NCBI GenBank assembly: GCA_029531795.1
Contig: JAPEIS010000001.1
Location: 7,006,001 to 7,070,000 of the forward strand
DNA from: Sclerotinia nivalis
Taxonomy: Eukaryota; Ascomycota; Leotiomycetes; Helotiales; Sclerotiniaceae
Direction: 5' to 3'
Length of the DNA stretch: 64,000 bases
The position numbers were made by a program, and so were the translations under genes. Under the pieces are notes generated by a model. That model was given only the letters and a program-made list of their open reading frames with translations. It did no database searches and was not told where the DNA came from. Shown piece by piece: positions 11,354 to 22,500 of this stretch. Numbering within the stretch: the stretch's first letter is position 1; each line of letters begins with the position of its first letter.

Positions 11354-13237
11354 ATGAATTCTTATTCACCCCCACCAGCATACAGTGAGACCTACGAGTC
11401 ACCACAGCCTCGCGATGGCGCGAAGCAGCCATCTCAAATTCGACGCAAGCCCTTAACACCTAGGTTGAAGACGGCAACGTCTTCGGAAGGCGATATCAAT
11501 ACTTCGACGAAGCATAGTCAAGATATACAAGGAAATGGGAAAACGGAGGGACATGGTTATATCAACCATGCTCCAGCTCCAGTATTAAAATTGCAAGCAG
11601 TTTATCCTATAGTCGCGGACTTCGAGACCCAAACGAGTACGAACATTGAAAGGACGATTTGTACCCCGGCAGGCCCCCAACGTTCACCATCCTCCGAAAG
11701 TCTCTCCAAAATTACAATCGAGACTTCCTCAGAACCATCATCCACTCCAATTGCCTCATCCTACGTCTCCAACGCATTTCGGGAAGCACGACATTTTTCC
11801 GGGGGACTTATAGCACATCCATCAGAAAGCACAAAACACTTTTCTATCCTACGGCATTCACATGGCTTGGTATTTTATCAAGGCTGTTCTACAACTCTTA
11901 CTGTCTCAATCTTTTCCGATGCACCGTTACCAGCAGGTCGGCAGGTATGGTTACAAAACAAGGGGTGGTCTGGAAATACTGGGATGCGATTGAAAGCTTT
12001 TGTTGGGAATAATGGCAGTTGGCTCAATGTTACACCGGGGATGTCTATTTCGGCAGACCAATTGAAAGAAAGCGATGAGCGAGCCTGGCAACGAGACATT
12101 AAGAAATTCTTGAAGAAAACCAAACATCCAAAACATATATTGCGCGAAACCCTTGTCGTCCGCATACCAGTCGAGGCAAGCGATGGGTATTTTCACCTCG
12201 TACTTTGTTCTGACGAAAAGAAAAAAGTCCTATGTCCAAGTCCTGTGTTCCGTATTCTTTCTGCTTCTACAAGTCCTTCTTCAGTAAGAGGTGCTAGTTT
12301 AAGTACTTTACCCTTGGAGCTTGGTGCTATGGCCATGACTGCTTATGCCAATAAAACAATTGGAAGAATGATTACTCCAGCTACGTCTGCTGCTGAAAAA
12401 GTTGTTCATCCTTTTATGCCTTCTCTAGCCAGGCAGGAAGCGGCTATAGCACTATATGGAAAAAGTGGAACAGAGGATATGGTCACATCTACCGTCGTGA
12501 ATGGAAATATTCGATATCAAGGAATAAGAAGTTTCTCATGCAATCAAGCTAGAAGTGAAGATAATGAGTTAGGTCCAAGGCCTCCATATCCCATTTGTTT
12601 CATAGCACGATCGGAGATCCAAATAGGAGATGGAGATTATTTCAGTATGCCCACCATGAAGTTATTAGGCATTGCAGAACATATATCTCATCAACTCCGA
12701 GGTCATTATTTCGCTTGGGTACGACAGCGTCCTATTAGAGGACAAGAGAATACCGATGCGAATATCTGGTCTCAAACCGTGATATCATCATTACCAATCC
12801 AAGCTTCTGATCTGCCCAAAGCTACAATCGCGCAAGCTAGCCGAAGAATCTTCAAAATCCATTTCATATCCGATTTCTTCGAAGCTCAAGCCTACGATAT
12901 GAAGAATCTCGATATTAAAATCATGGGATTTCTACGTCCTGATACTACATCTAATTCTCCTCTAAAGGATGTAATATTAGAAGAAGAATTGGTGGCTTCA
13001 CTTAATGATATTATATTCGCACAACAAATTCTTGATCAACCGATTTTTGCACCCGAGATGGAGGATTTGCAAAGGTGGGATATGCGAGAGAGAGCTATAA
13101 CGGGATATGCGGATGTGAGGTTGAGGGCGCAGAGGGGGGTTGATAGAGTGCCGTTTTTTAAGATGGGGCTGAGGGTTGAGGGTGATAGGTTGAGGGATGG
13201 GGGGGTGGGGGTTAATGGGTTTTTTGTTGTGAGGTGA
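11354..13237 (+). CDS. Uncharacterised 627-aa protein with a degenerate flavokinase-like C-terminal region
   Basis: A single uninterrupted frame begins at an ATG and ends TGA. Residues 1-150 are Ser/Thr/Pro-rich with PPPAYSE near the start. A folded-looking core follows, with SYVSNAFREARHFSGGLIAH and ILRHSHGLVFYQG. From about residue 407 the text GPRPPYPI, then MPTMKL, RGHYFAWVR and later LVASLNDIIFAQQ resembles the order of motifs in fungal riboflavin kinases (GPxxPYPI, PTANL, YYGWA, LVSLxxDI). The catalytic PTAN motif is replaced by PTMK, so kinase activity looks unlikely; this reading is inference from motif order. Related fungal proteins carry vague names such as LipA and NB-ARC domain protein, which I do not endorse. 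The high-G terminal codons (13080-13237) are low-complexity. Confidence 0.7.
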   Translation: MNSYSPPPAYSETYESPQPRDGAKQPSQIRRKPLTPRLKTATSSEGDINTSTKHSQDIQGNGKTEGHGYINHAPAPVLKLQAVYPIVADFETQTSTNIERTICTPAGPQRSPSSESLSKITIETSSEPSSTPIASSYVSNAFREARHFSGGLIAHPSESTKHFSILRHSHGLVFYQGCSTTLTVSIFSDAPLPAGRQVWLQNKGWSGNTGMRLKAFVGNNGSWLNVTPGMSISADQLKESDERAWQRDIKKFLKKTKHPKHILRETLVVRIPVEASDGYFHLVLCSDEKKKVLCPSPVFRILSASTSPSSVRGASLSTLPLELGAMAMTAYANKTIGRMITPATSAAEKVVHPFMPSLARQEAAIALYGKSGTEDMVTSTVVNGNIRYQGIRSFSCNQARSEDNELGPRPPYPICFIARSEIQIGDGDYFSMPTMKLLGIAEHISHQLRGHYFAWVRQRPIRGQENTDANIWSQTVISSLPIQASDLPKATIAQASRRIFKIHFISDFFEAQAYDMKNLDIKIMGFLRPDTTSNSPLKDVILEEELVASLNDIIFAQQILDQPIFAPEMEDLQRWDMRERAITGYADVRLRAQRGVDRVPFFKMGLRVEGDRLRDGGVGVNGFFVVR

Positions 13238-13707
13238 GGTGAGTGTGAGGTGAGTGTGAGCGTGACGATGAGTGTGAGCGTGACGATGAGGATGAGGATG
13301 GGGATGGGTTGTAGGAGCGGTGGTTGGCGGGATAGTTAATGTTTAAATTTTAATATCTAATATCTAATTTGGGAGTTGTGTATAAGAGGACATCCCAAGT
13401 AAATGTCCGAGAGTCGAATAGAAATCCATATGATTTCCAATGTTCAGATCAAATTGTAACACTAGTTTTCCCTAACTAGCGCTGCGTTATTCCCTTTTCC
13501 ATCGGCTCCCTTCTCTGCGAATGTAGACAGGAGTAAGTAAGTACGTCTAGTAGCCTTGCGTATCCTAAGCCATCCTTCGGGAATAATGAATTTCCCATGC
13601 GTCACTCTGAGCATTTCCTTCAATTCTCTGGTGTATAAAGCAAATAGAAGTTTATTCAAAAGTTTAATATCTGATTAAAGTATATCTGAGTATATTCCAA
13701 ATCGTTT
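13238..13707. other. Intergenic 3' region
   Basis: Immediately after the stop, the GTGAGTGTGAG and GATGAG motifs repeat irregularly, so the G-rich composition of the end of the preceding gene runs on. No gene is visible. Confidence 0.4.
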
Positions 13708-13768
13708 CTCCATCTCCATCTCCATCTCCATCTCCATCTCCATCTCCATCTCCATCTCCATCTCCATC
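13708..13768. repeat. Hexanucleotide microsatellite (CTCCAT)n
   Basis: About ten uninterrupted copies of CTCCAT (plus strand; ATGGAG on the minus strand). The open frame reading Asp-Gly repeats on the minus strand here is a by-product of the repeat. Confidence 0.95.
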
Positions 13769-16028
13769 TTTTCTATCCCAAATCCAAACTATATACCACG
13801 ATGGGAAAATCCATAAATAACTAAATGAAATCAATAAAGGAAGATTCATATTTCATTTCTTGAATATCTATCCTATCTATCCTCTCTGCACTAATTTCAA
13901 CGCTTCTAGCCAAAAATTCAAAGAAGCACATTTCCCTTCCCTTACTCAGCGACTTTAAAACATTCGATTTGTGTTTTGTTTTTTTAAGTAATATAAACAC
14001 ATAGACACAAACAATCTATAAACCAAGAATCCTCCAAGGAACTTTAGCAAGAAGAGAAATCTCATATATGATTGAGATGTAGTGCCTTTGAAAATAAATG
14101 AAATCGATATCAATTATCTTTCGCGATTCGAAAAGTTAACGTTATTTTATGCTGTGACTTCTTCGGATGCGAGATCAAATCAATGACTCAATACAATGTA
14201 ATGTAATGTATTATTTGCAAATTTCTCACTGTATATATATATATATATTCTCAAAGTTTTCTTACACATCTCAGACTATACCAATACCATCCCTCATTTA
14301 CGGCGCTCAAAATCTGGGCTCAAAACACCACCTCTGCGATTTCGCAGGTTGGAGATACAAGAAAGTAGTTACATCACTGCTGTTGGAATATATATACATA
14401 TACAGTAGTAAGTAAAGTAATACCCTTAATATCTCAAGACCATTAATCTCACTCCGCCCTTACTTACTATGGGCAATATACTAGATTTTCTAGTACGTTA
14501 TATTACCTAACGGGGAAACTTGCCAGTGGCCAGTGGGATGAAATGCTATATCGTTGAAGATATACAAGTGATCCCCTGATATAGGACTTACTGGTTGATT
14601 TAAAGATTCTACAAGCGGAAAGAATGTTATATCTATCCAGCTGGATGAAGGTGCTCTTGAATCGTTTCTCTTATGTCGTCAAATCCGTCTAATATATCCT
14701 TCAGATTGTTAATCACTTTACAGATCAGTTTTACAGATCACTCAACCCATCTTCTCTTATATATAAATACCAAACTTGCAAATTTGACATTCCCTTACTT
14801 TAGAGTAGAAATACTACTGTATAAAATCCCAAGTTTGGAATCTCATGCCATGACTAGAAAGGTACCAGGTTAAAATTGTCGCGGTGACAAAGCTAGCAAA
14901 ATCTCTTCATTGAGATTATATAGTCAGAGAGAGAGAATTATATTTCGTGATTGTTTAACCTATTATATATAAATAGCAATATATCATGAACTCTACCCGG
15001 ACATTGATTACATCAAATTACATCAAATCATCTAAATCATCTAAATCATCTAAATCATTTTATTATTCACTACACCTCTTCCCCCTTTACTAGCAAACAT
15101 TCATCCCACAACATATTAAAAAACCTCACCAAAAAACCTCACAAAATCCACTCCAAAAAATCAATAAAAAGTACTTCTTTCTCATTCCTATCTAACTACC
15201 TAATATCTCCCATTCCACTTCCCATCCCTAGCTAAGTAAAGCACCACCTTCCCAATACCATCATCTCATTTTGCATATGAACATTCTCTATCTAGCCTCA
15301 AAACCAGATGGATAAGTTATCAGACCCAGCAAAATATCGCTTCTCTCCTCATTCACAATCTCCAGAATTTCATTGCTGAATAATAGTAAAACCAATAAAT
15401 CAATCAATCAACCAGTCAGACCACTCAAATGGTAGGATGATGTAAAAAGCTATCGAATCGATTCAAAGCACAGCTCTTCCTTGGTTCAACAATATCTCAT
15501 GCCAACCAATTGAAATTCCTCTATCGTCAATTCATCTCACTTCTCTGCTCCCACCTCTCTAACTTCCCATCAATGACTAGCATCGAAACCTGAAAATCTC
15601 ACACCTAACTTTTTCCTAAGAAAAGAAAGGTACCTCAAAAATAAAAAAGCTTCGTCGTAGAAATGAAGAATGTCCATAGATACACATTACTGTTATTAGC
15701 CCATGTAATAAGTGTATTAATATTGCTTGTGAACTCCTCCGAAAAAACAACGTCAAAAAGAAAAAAATAAAAACACCATCCACAAAAATATTGCAAACTC
15801 GTTGGAAAGGAGTTGAGAAGGAAAATATTGAACAATTTGCTCAACGATGAGATGAAAATGCGTCAATAGAAACTTGTGTACATTCGTCGTTCTGTTCATA
15901 TCGAATTTAGTTTGATGGATCCAGCTCCCGATTGCGCCATATGTAAGACCCTATCTTTATACTTGAAGGAAGTCTATACTGAGGCATAGATAATCTATTC
16001 ACCCCTGTTTGGTAGATAGGTATGCGAA
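13769..16028. other. Long AT-rich intergenic region
   Basis: About 2.3 kb without a convincing coding frame. It contains short AT runs (ATATATATAT near 14232), ATCAAATCATCTAA repeats near 15010-15055 and long A/C-rich tracts near 15100-15300. Much of the right side is probably the 3' untranslated region of the SH3 protein gene. No RNA gene was recognised. Confidence 0.45.
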
Positions 16029-18234
16029 TTACAAGGCTTGACCTGGAAGAGGCTTTCTTTCTACTGGACTTCTGATGTTTGGAGGAGATGAAGAACCATC
16101 CATTGGTACCGTAGGAGTAATTGGAGGACTTGGTTGTCTAGAAATAGGATCGGTATCCGAATCACTGCGAGCACGTCCCTCACTTTGTGGAGTCACTTGT
16201 TGATTTGTTGGAGTGACTGGTCGCTGCTGGTTTGTCTGGCCTTCTGGAATTATTATGCTTGGTGCAGGTGGACCTTGTGGTGTCATTGAACGTTGTTGGT
16301 TTGGATGATTTGGAGGAACCATTGGGCGTTGACCTTGAGGTGTCAAGGGTCTGTTACCAGCGGGTGACATTGTTCTAGGAGGACCTTGCATCATGCCGGG
16401 ACTACGAGGAGGACCTTGACCATTTGGTGGCATTGGTCTTGGAGGTCCATTTGGTGAGGGTCCATTTGGCGACAAAGATTTAGGAGGACCTTGCTTCATC
16501 CCAGGACCACGAGGAGGACCTTGTCCATTCGATGGCATTGGTCTTGGTGGTCCATTTGGTGATGGTCCGTTTGGTGATGGCATGGGTCTTGGTGGTCCGT
16601 TTGGTGATGGTCCATTTGGTGTCATTGTTCGATTACTCATTGGAGACGATGGATAAGGAGCCCCATCCTTGTTTGGCATGCGAGGAGGACCTTGTTGACC
16701 ACGCATAGCAGGTGAACCTTGAGGACCAGCTTGTTGAGGACGAGGTTTAACAGGTCGAGTAGAAAGACAAGTTCGAGGAACAACACCTTGTTTAGAACGA
16801 TCGAGACGAATACAAAGAGCCTGTTTTCAATTAGCATGTGGATTACCGAATGAGATTGAAAGAAAAGTGAAGACTGCTTACCCATCCATCATCATATTCA
16901 TGCAAGACACGAATCAATTGACCAGCTTTTAATTCAAGTTCATCGTCCATGGAAGGAACAAAATCAAGTTGAACTCGGTGAACAGTGGTATTAGGAGGAC
17001 CGCCAGCTGCAACAATAGCCATACCAGTTGCGGATTGAGCTTGAGTGTTTCCTGATGCAGTACTAAATTCAGAACCAGATGGACTTGGTGGGCTTAAAGC
17101 TGTGTTGTTTTTGGTAGTGAAGTCTATTTGTCTGAGACCATTTCCGGCTTTAGAAGCACTGCGAGCTAGACCAACGGGTTTGACTTGGGCGGGAGTAGGG
17201 GCCCCTTGAGCGGGAGGAGCAGTAGAGCTAGCAGTGATAGCAAGTGCAACAGCAGTACCGGCAGAAGCAGCAATTATTTCACCTCCAGCGTTCAAACCCT
17301 CTATAACAGGGGGACCATTGGTATTGGGTGTATCAATAGCTTCAGCGTGGTTTCCGAATGGATTGTTCTTGTTTTGATCTTGTCCTACAGATTGCGCAGT
17401 TATTATTGGCGTCAACATGCTACCCGTTTGAGCTGGTGCTTGACTGATACTTTGCTTCTCGTTGAAGGGCTGGAATTGTGTAACAGGACGGAGAGATAGT
17501 CGATGAGCTGCTCCTCCTTGAGCCGAGCCTTGACTTGCTTGACGTTCAACTTCTACACGTTCAGCTTCTGCGCGTCGAGCAGATGAAGCTTCCATGGCCG
17601 ATTTTTCATCATCGAGACGCTCCCTCTTAGCAGCTTGCTTCTTCTTTCTAAAGAAGAACAAGAGAAGTATAAGTGCGGCTCCAAACAACAATAAGATTCC
17701 AACAACCAACCCTGCCTTACCACCAGTACTCATACCGGAACTTGATGTGTCTGCAGCAGGACCAGCAGTAGAAGACGCACTCGCAGAGGAACCCGTTGCA
17801 GAATTTGATGTTGGTGCATTATCGGTGGCGGCAAGAAGAGCAACTGAACTTCCTAGAGATGTTGTAGCGATGATGGAACTGGGAAGCTCGCTGGAACTGG
17901 AAGCAGAAGTTTCAAGAGTGGAAGCGGCAGATGAAGTGTGACTTTGACTTGAGGAACTGGAACTTGTTGTTTTGGCGGCGGTAGTTTTGGTTGAAGAAGA
18001 GGTTGTCTTATCAACTTCAGCTGATGTTGTTTCATCATCTAGTCCGACCGTTGAGTAACCTGCAATTGATCCGCTGAAGGTTGGTGCAGCCGTTACATAT
18101 ACGACTGATACAATTGTTTGTAATGCTGGATCTGGATTAGGTTGCCTGACCTCAATTGGTGCTGCAATTTCATCTTCTTCATGTAATTCAAAGCGCCTCG
18201 CATGACGGGCATGTTGATGAGAATGACCTTTCAT
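16029..18234 (-). CDS. Membrane-anchored SH3-domain protein
   Basis: Exon 1 is 16882-18234 and exon 2 is 16029-16820, with a 61-bp intron (donor GTAAGC) that splits the SH3 domain; the product is 714 residues. The start is the ATG at 18234 because the upstream frame has no other ATG. A Ser/Thr-rich N-terminal region of about 170 residues, likely O-glycosylated and outside the cell, precedes one transmembrane segment at about residues 173-195, flanked by FRKKK. The cytoplasmic part carries an SH3 domain at about 418-480 (VHRVQLDFVPSMDDELEL, then DDGW joined to ALCIRLDRSKQGVVP). A Pro/Gly/Asn repeat tail follows (NGPSPNGPPRPMP units). The layout is comparable to yeast Fus1-type membrane SH3 adaptors in polarity or cell-surface signalling; that role is inference. 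Confidence 0.82.
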
Positions 18235-19519
18235 CTTTAGAGGTCGAAATTTGCGTCTCGAATAAGTATTGTAGATGGACGTCAATTATTATTCGAAGTA
18301 GCGATATCTTTCGAATTGAATGAAGTATTTCGTTGATGGTGTACGATATTGGTGAGATGATTGTAATTATCAATTATTCATCTGCTAGTAACGTCGCAGT
18401 ATGTAACTTTTGTTCGAATGAAGGTGATGTGATGGTGGCCGGTCGCGTTTGTAAGGTTGGTGAAAAGAATGTAATTCGATTATTAGATTTCCTGTCGCTG
18501 AGACTGTGTTATGATCGGCTCAATGTTGTTATTGATTAAACAATTTCAGGATTCGAAGTGTCGATGAATTTTATTGATCCTCGTCGATAAAAGAAGGACG
18601 ACGAGATAGAGTTATTTTAGACTCTAAACTCTAGAGATGTGAAGGATTTGGGGGAGGAAAAAGCAACGATGACGGGTTAATTTTGGGAAGAGGGAGGAAG
18701 AAAAAAGGTAAAGAAAGAGTGTTGGGCGTGGTTGTGGTTGTGGGTGTGGGTGTGGTGTAGTGAGTGGTACAAGCGCAGGTAGGTGGTAGGTATGTACTAG
18801 GTACTTCGTAAGATAATCCGCACTCTACCATGAAAAAGGGTTCGTCTCTTCTTCTTTTGGTGGTATCCTAAGAACTCTTGAGCGGATTGCGGAGAAATGA
18901 TTGAAATTCTATACTAATTATGCAAACTAATATCAATCACTTGATCCATAGATCCAATTATTTCCTTTTCAAGTTAAGATCAATTTCTTGCAGTTCTTAA
19001 CATTTTGCTTGGGAATCTGGGATGTGCGTGGTTTACTTGGATCTTTTTCGTGATGCTTACTATTTCTAGCTACAAAATCAGGAACGATGCAGGGGAATCA
19101 GATTATATCCTATATCTTAATCCTAAAATAGATAAGCTTCAGGAACAAAACACGGACCCTTCCGATCAATCCCGCATGTTATTGGTGAATTAGATGGAAA
19201 TAAAATTAAGTCTCTGGTAAACCTATCATATTGATTAGTATATCCTTATCCCCTGCTGCATACCTGCAGGTGATAATCAGGAACAGGAATAACCTACTTA
19301 CGCATAGATAGATACAAACGAAACGAAAAGAAATTGGAAAGTGATTTGTTGAATGATGAATGATGAATCAAAAGGACGAATGAAAGAAAGAATCAAGAGT
19401 GTGACGGGATAAATGAGAGAGGAAAGAAAGGGAAACGAATCATCTCTATTCAACATTTATACTTGATCATTATTGAGTCCTCTTTCACAACAACAGCAAC
19501 ATCTTCATCCCAAGCAGAA
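18235..19519. other. Intergenic, upstream of the SH3 gene
   Basis: This is the promoter side of the SH3 gene. It has a GTGGTTGTGG/TGGGTG-rich stretch near 18725-18765 and otherwise AT-rich DNA. The short open frames seen are not protein-like. Confidence 0.4.
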
Positions 19520-19586
19520 GCAAAAGCAAAAGCAAAAGCAAAAGCAAAAGCAAAAGCAAAAGCAAAAGCAAAAGCAAAAGCAAAAG
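19520..19586. repeat. Hexanucleotide microsatellite (GCAAAA)n
   Basis: About eleven copies of GCAAAA in a row, preceded by one variant copy (GCAGAA). Confidence 0.95.
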
Positions 19587-22500
19587 ATACAAGTATCCAC
19601 TATCTTTAAGGTTATCATCTCGGTGCCACGTACTCGTTCATGTTAATATCAATTTATACAAGCGCTTCGCTACCGAATCAAATTTCCTCACCCTCAATAT
19701 CTACCCAGTATCTTTACCTTGATTTTACGAACATTTTCACCTACTCATCTAGACAAATTTCCATTCGAAATTGATTAAAGCCGGCAACCTTCAAGTGAAT
19801 ACAGTCAATCATACTATTATGGAAAAGTTGACATTCGAGTTGCATTAGTATCAGCTGGTTATGCTCAGATAATGTATGATTCAGGAGTTATGAAGAAAAC
19901 GCCCTTTTCGGACGCCCGCGTATCTATTCCGTGTCCAAAGTTTGGGAGGAAATTCACAAATATTTATATTTGCCTAAAGCGATTCATGCAATCATCGTCG
20001 ACGCACCAAAAAAAACTCAACATCGTAAGGAAAGGTGCGTAACACAAACTTTGAATTCACGGACAAGATCTACAAAAGATCTCCCAAGCTTTGCGTCTTT
20101 CCACCCATCAAACACGACTTTCCTCTCCAAAATATTTTTATAATAAATGCCCATGCATAGCCACCGTAAGAGGCGTTGCAACCTCTCATTTTTATGAAGA
20201 TCCTCATTTTCCTATATTCTTGTGATCTTAATCACGCACATAATTTAAAATTACACAACGGCGATCGGAGATCCTCGTGAAAGTACAAGGGTTTGATGGA
20301 TGCACTAGCTAAATTCATCAATGTCAACTTCGTGTATTGCACGTGCTCACGTCGTGACTCTGAAAAGTTTCCGGTGATACCTACGTAAATATAATGATTT
20401 CAGGAAGTAAGGTGAAGAATTAAGTTTTCTTTTCCTTAGGTATAGAACTTCTTTATCGGCTGGTGACGTCGGCCCGGTGGGTACACTTCGCTATGTAGGC
20501 ATTGGGTATACATTTATTCACGCGATCCGCTTCGCCAGTCTGCAGCGTTTTACATTGTACAACCTCCACGCCTAAGTTCTAGTACTGGTAACACAAATTG
20601 AATTTCATAGGCAGATATACAAACCTCGTGATAGTTCAAAAGACGTTTGATCTCATGTCATATTTCTCGTACCAAGCAAATCAGTCGGATCATTTACGCT
20701 ATTACCTGAAGAAACCCGTGCCGAATCTCACAACAGAAAAGCTGGCACATTCCGGGATAACTCCACACCACAACTCAAGCAATCTCGTTTCCATCATTGC
20801 AAGCCGAATATAGCTGTCGGACTGCAATACAATAATGAGAAGGGTGAAGATGAGATTGAATAGATGAATGATAATAAAAGAGTCAATGATAATAAATGAT
20901 ATAAAATAAATAATACCTCGATACAAATAGAATTGAATCATAAATACAAAATAAATAATATAAATCAAGCACACAAAACAGATACTAAAACTATGTAAAA
21001 CATTATATCTTTCTCATCCAACACACTTCAAATTTTCATTAAACCAGCGACTGCAACCTGAATGGGAGTTAGTCGCGTACATAATTCATACACACTCATT
21101 TTGTATAGGATTGGGATTAGGAATGGATACTTGTTTATTAGGTAATGGATGTGGAAAAAGGGGGGGTGGAAAGCATAGAAATAAAGAAAGAAAGAAAGAA
21201 GAAAAGCGATGATGGTAATGGTAATGGTAATGGTGATAATAAGAGCTCGAGAGGGATTGATAGTAGTGATTTGATTGGGGGTGGTGAGGATTTTTGGGGT
21301 ATGGGAAAGGGAGTTGGGGAGTTGGGGGAGGTGCTGGGAAGGAGGAGTGCTGCGAACGAGGAGTGCTGGGATGAAATATGGCAAAGGGAATTTTGACAGT
21401 AAGAAGATAATGACGATGGTAAGAAGATAGAAAATAGTTTGGGAATATGAGAGGTGTAAGTAGATTTTTTAAACTGATGGGGGTGTGGTGGGGTTGTTCA
21501 AGAGTATGAGTGACACATGTGTCCGTTATTTTGGAAGTAGATCTCAAGTGAGAGGCACGCGTGCAGCTCTGGTTGATCCTGCCGGTGACTGCTTTATTGT
21601 ATGTTATGAGTGAAGGCAATGGGAGAAAAGGGAGGGTTTTGTAGCTTGTAAACTTAGGAGTGGATATCTCATTCTAGGATTGAATGCGAGGAGATTGTGT
21701 GGACTACATATATGAGCATGCAGATTTAATGTTAAAGTATTAAATGGATATTAATATATGCAATTAATATAAATACCCATTAAGGAATTCGTCCAGGGAG
21801 GGGGAGGGGGGGAGGGGGAAAGAATTCATATATGGGATATAAAAACACTTGTAAGTGCGTGACGGGATTTTAATTCCATCCTCGTAGGAAACATCCATTA
21901 CTCCTTACATGAGACGTCCCGGGGGGTTTGGATAATAAAGTCTTGCATGTGAGAGGGGAGTTTATTTGTTGATTGTGATGAGGATATTTTGATTGATGTT
22001 TGATATGTGATATTTGAGTGAGTGGTTGGGGGGAGGAAATGGAAATGAAAATGAAAATGAAAATGAAAATGGAAGTGGAAATGGCTATTCAGCGATAATT
22101 ATCAAAGAAATAGATGTTGAAATATATGATGATGAAAATATAACAGCGTAGCGAAATTACTTGCGGAATCCTGCACAAACATTGGGCAGAAAGAGGTGAA
22201 TCTAGATTTTAGAGTAGGATGCTATATGGCGTGCTGATTCGGCGGCTAGAGAAAGTCCTTCAGATTTCTGGGTGCAATTGGAGATTCGGTTATGGCTTAT
22301 AAAGAGGAAAAGATGCGACTTTTATAGTTTGGCAGGGAAAGAGATTTGAGTGTGAATAAAGAAGGTAGAAGAAATGCAGAAAAAAGATGAGCAAAAGTGC
22401 AGTAAAATAGAGTAAAAAAGTAAATAGATTATGAATAAAGTGGACTTTGTAGAGATTAAGTTGAGACGAACGGAAGTGAATATACAAGTATGTAAATTGC

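Noticed and set aside
13699..13780. CRISPR-like array
   Set aside because: The repeats are contiguous hexanucleotides with no spacers, and the organism is a eukaryote.
13664..13849. Minus-strand frame with Asp-Gly repeats
   Set aside because: It is the direct translation of the CTCCAT microsatellite, with no supporting coding sequence outside it.
17185..17941. Plus-strand frames inside the SH3 protein gene
   Set aside because: They are antisense shadows of a gene with clear domains, splice sites and a transmembrane segment on the other strand.
21028..21619. Minus-strand frames of 118 and 177 residues
   Set aside because: Low-complexity Thr/Ile/Tyr/His-rich text arising from purine-biased DNA; no start context, domain or intron signal.
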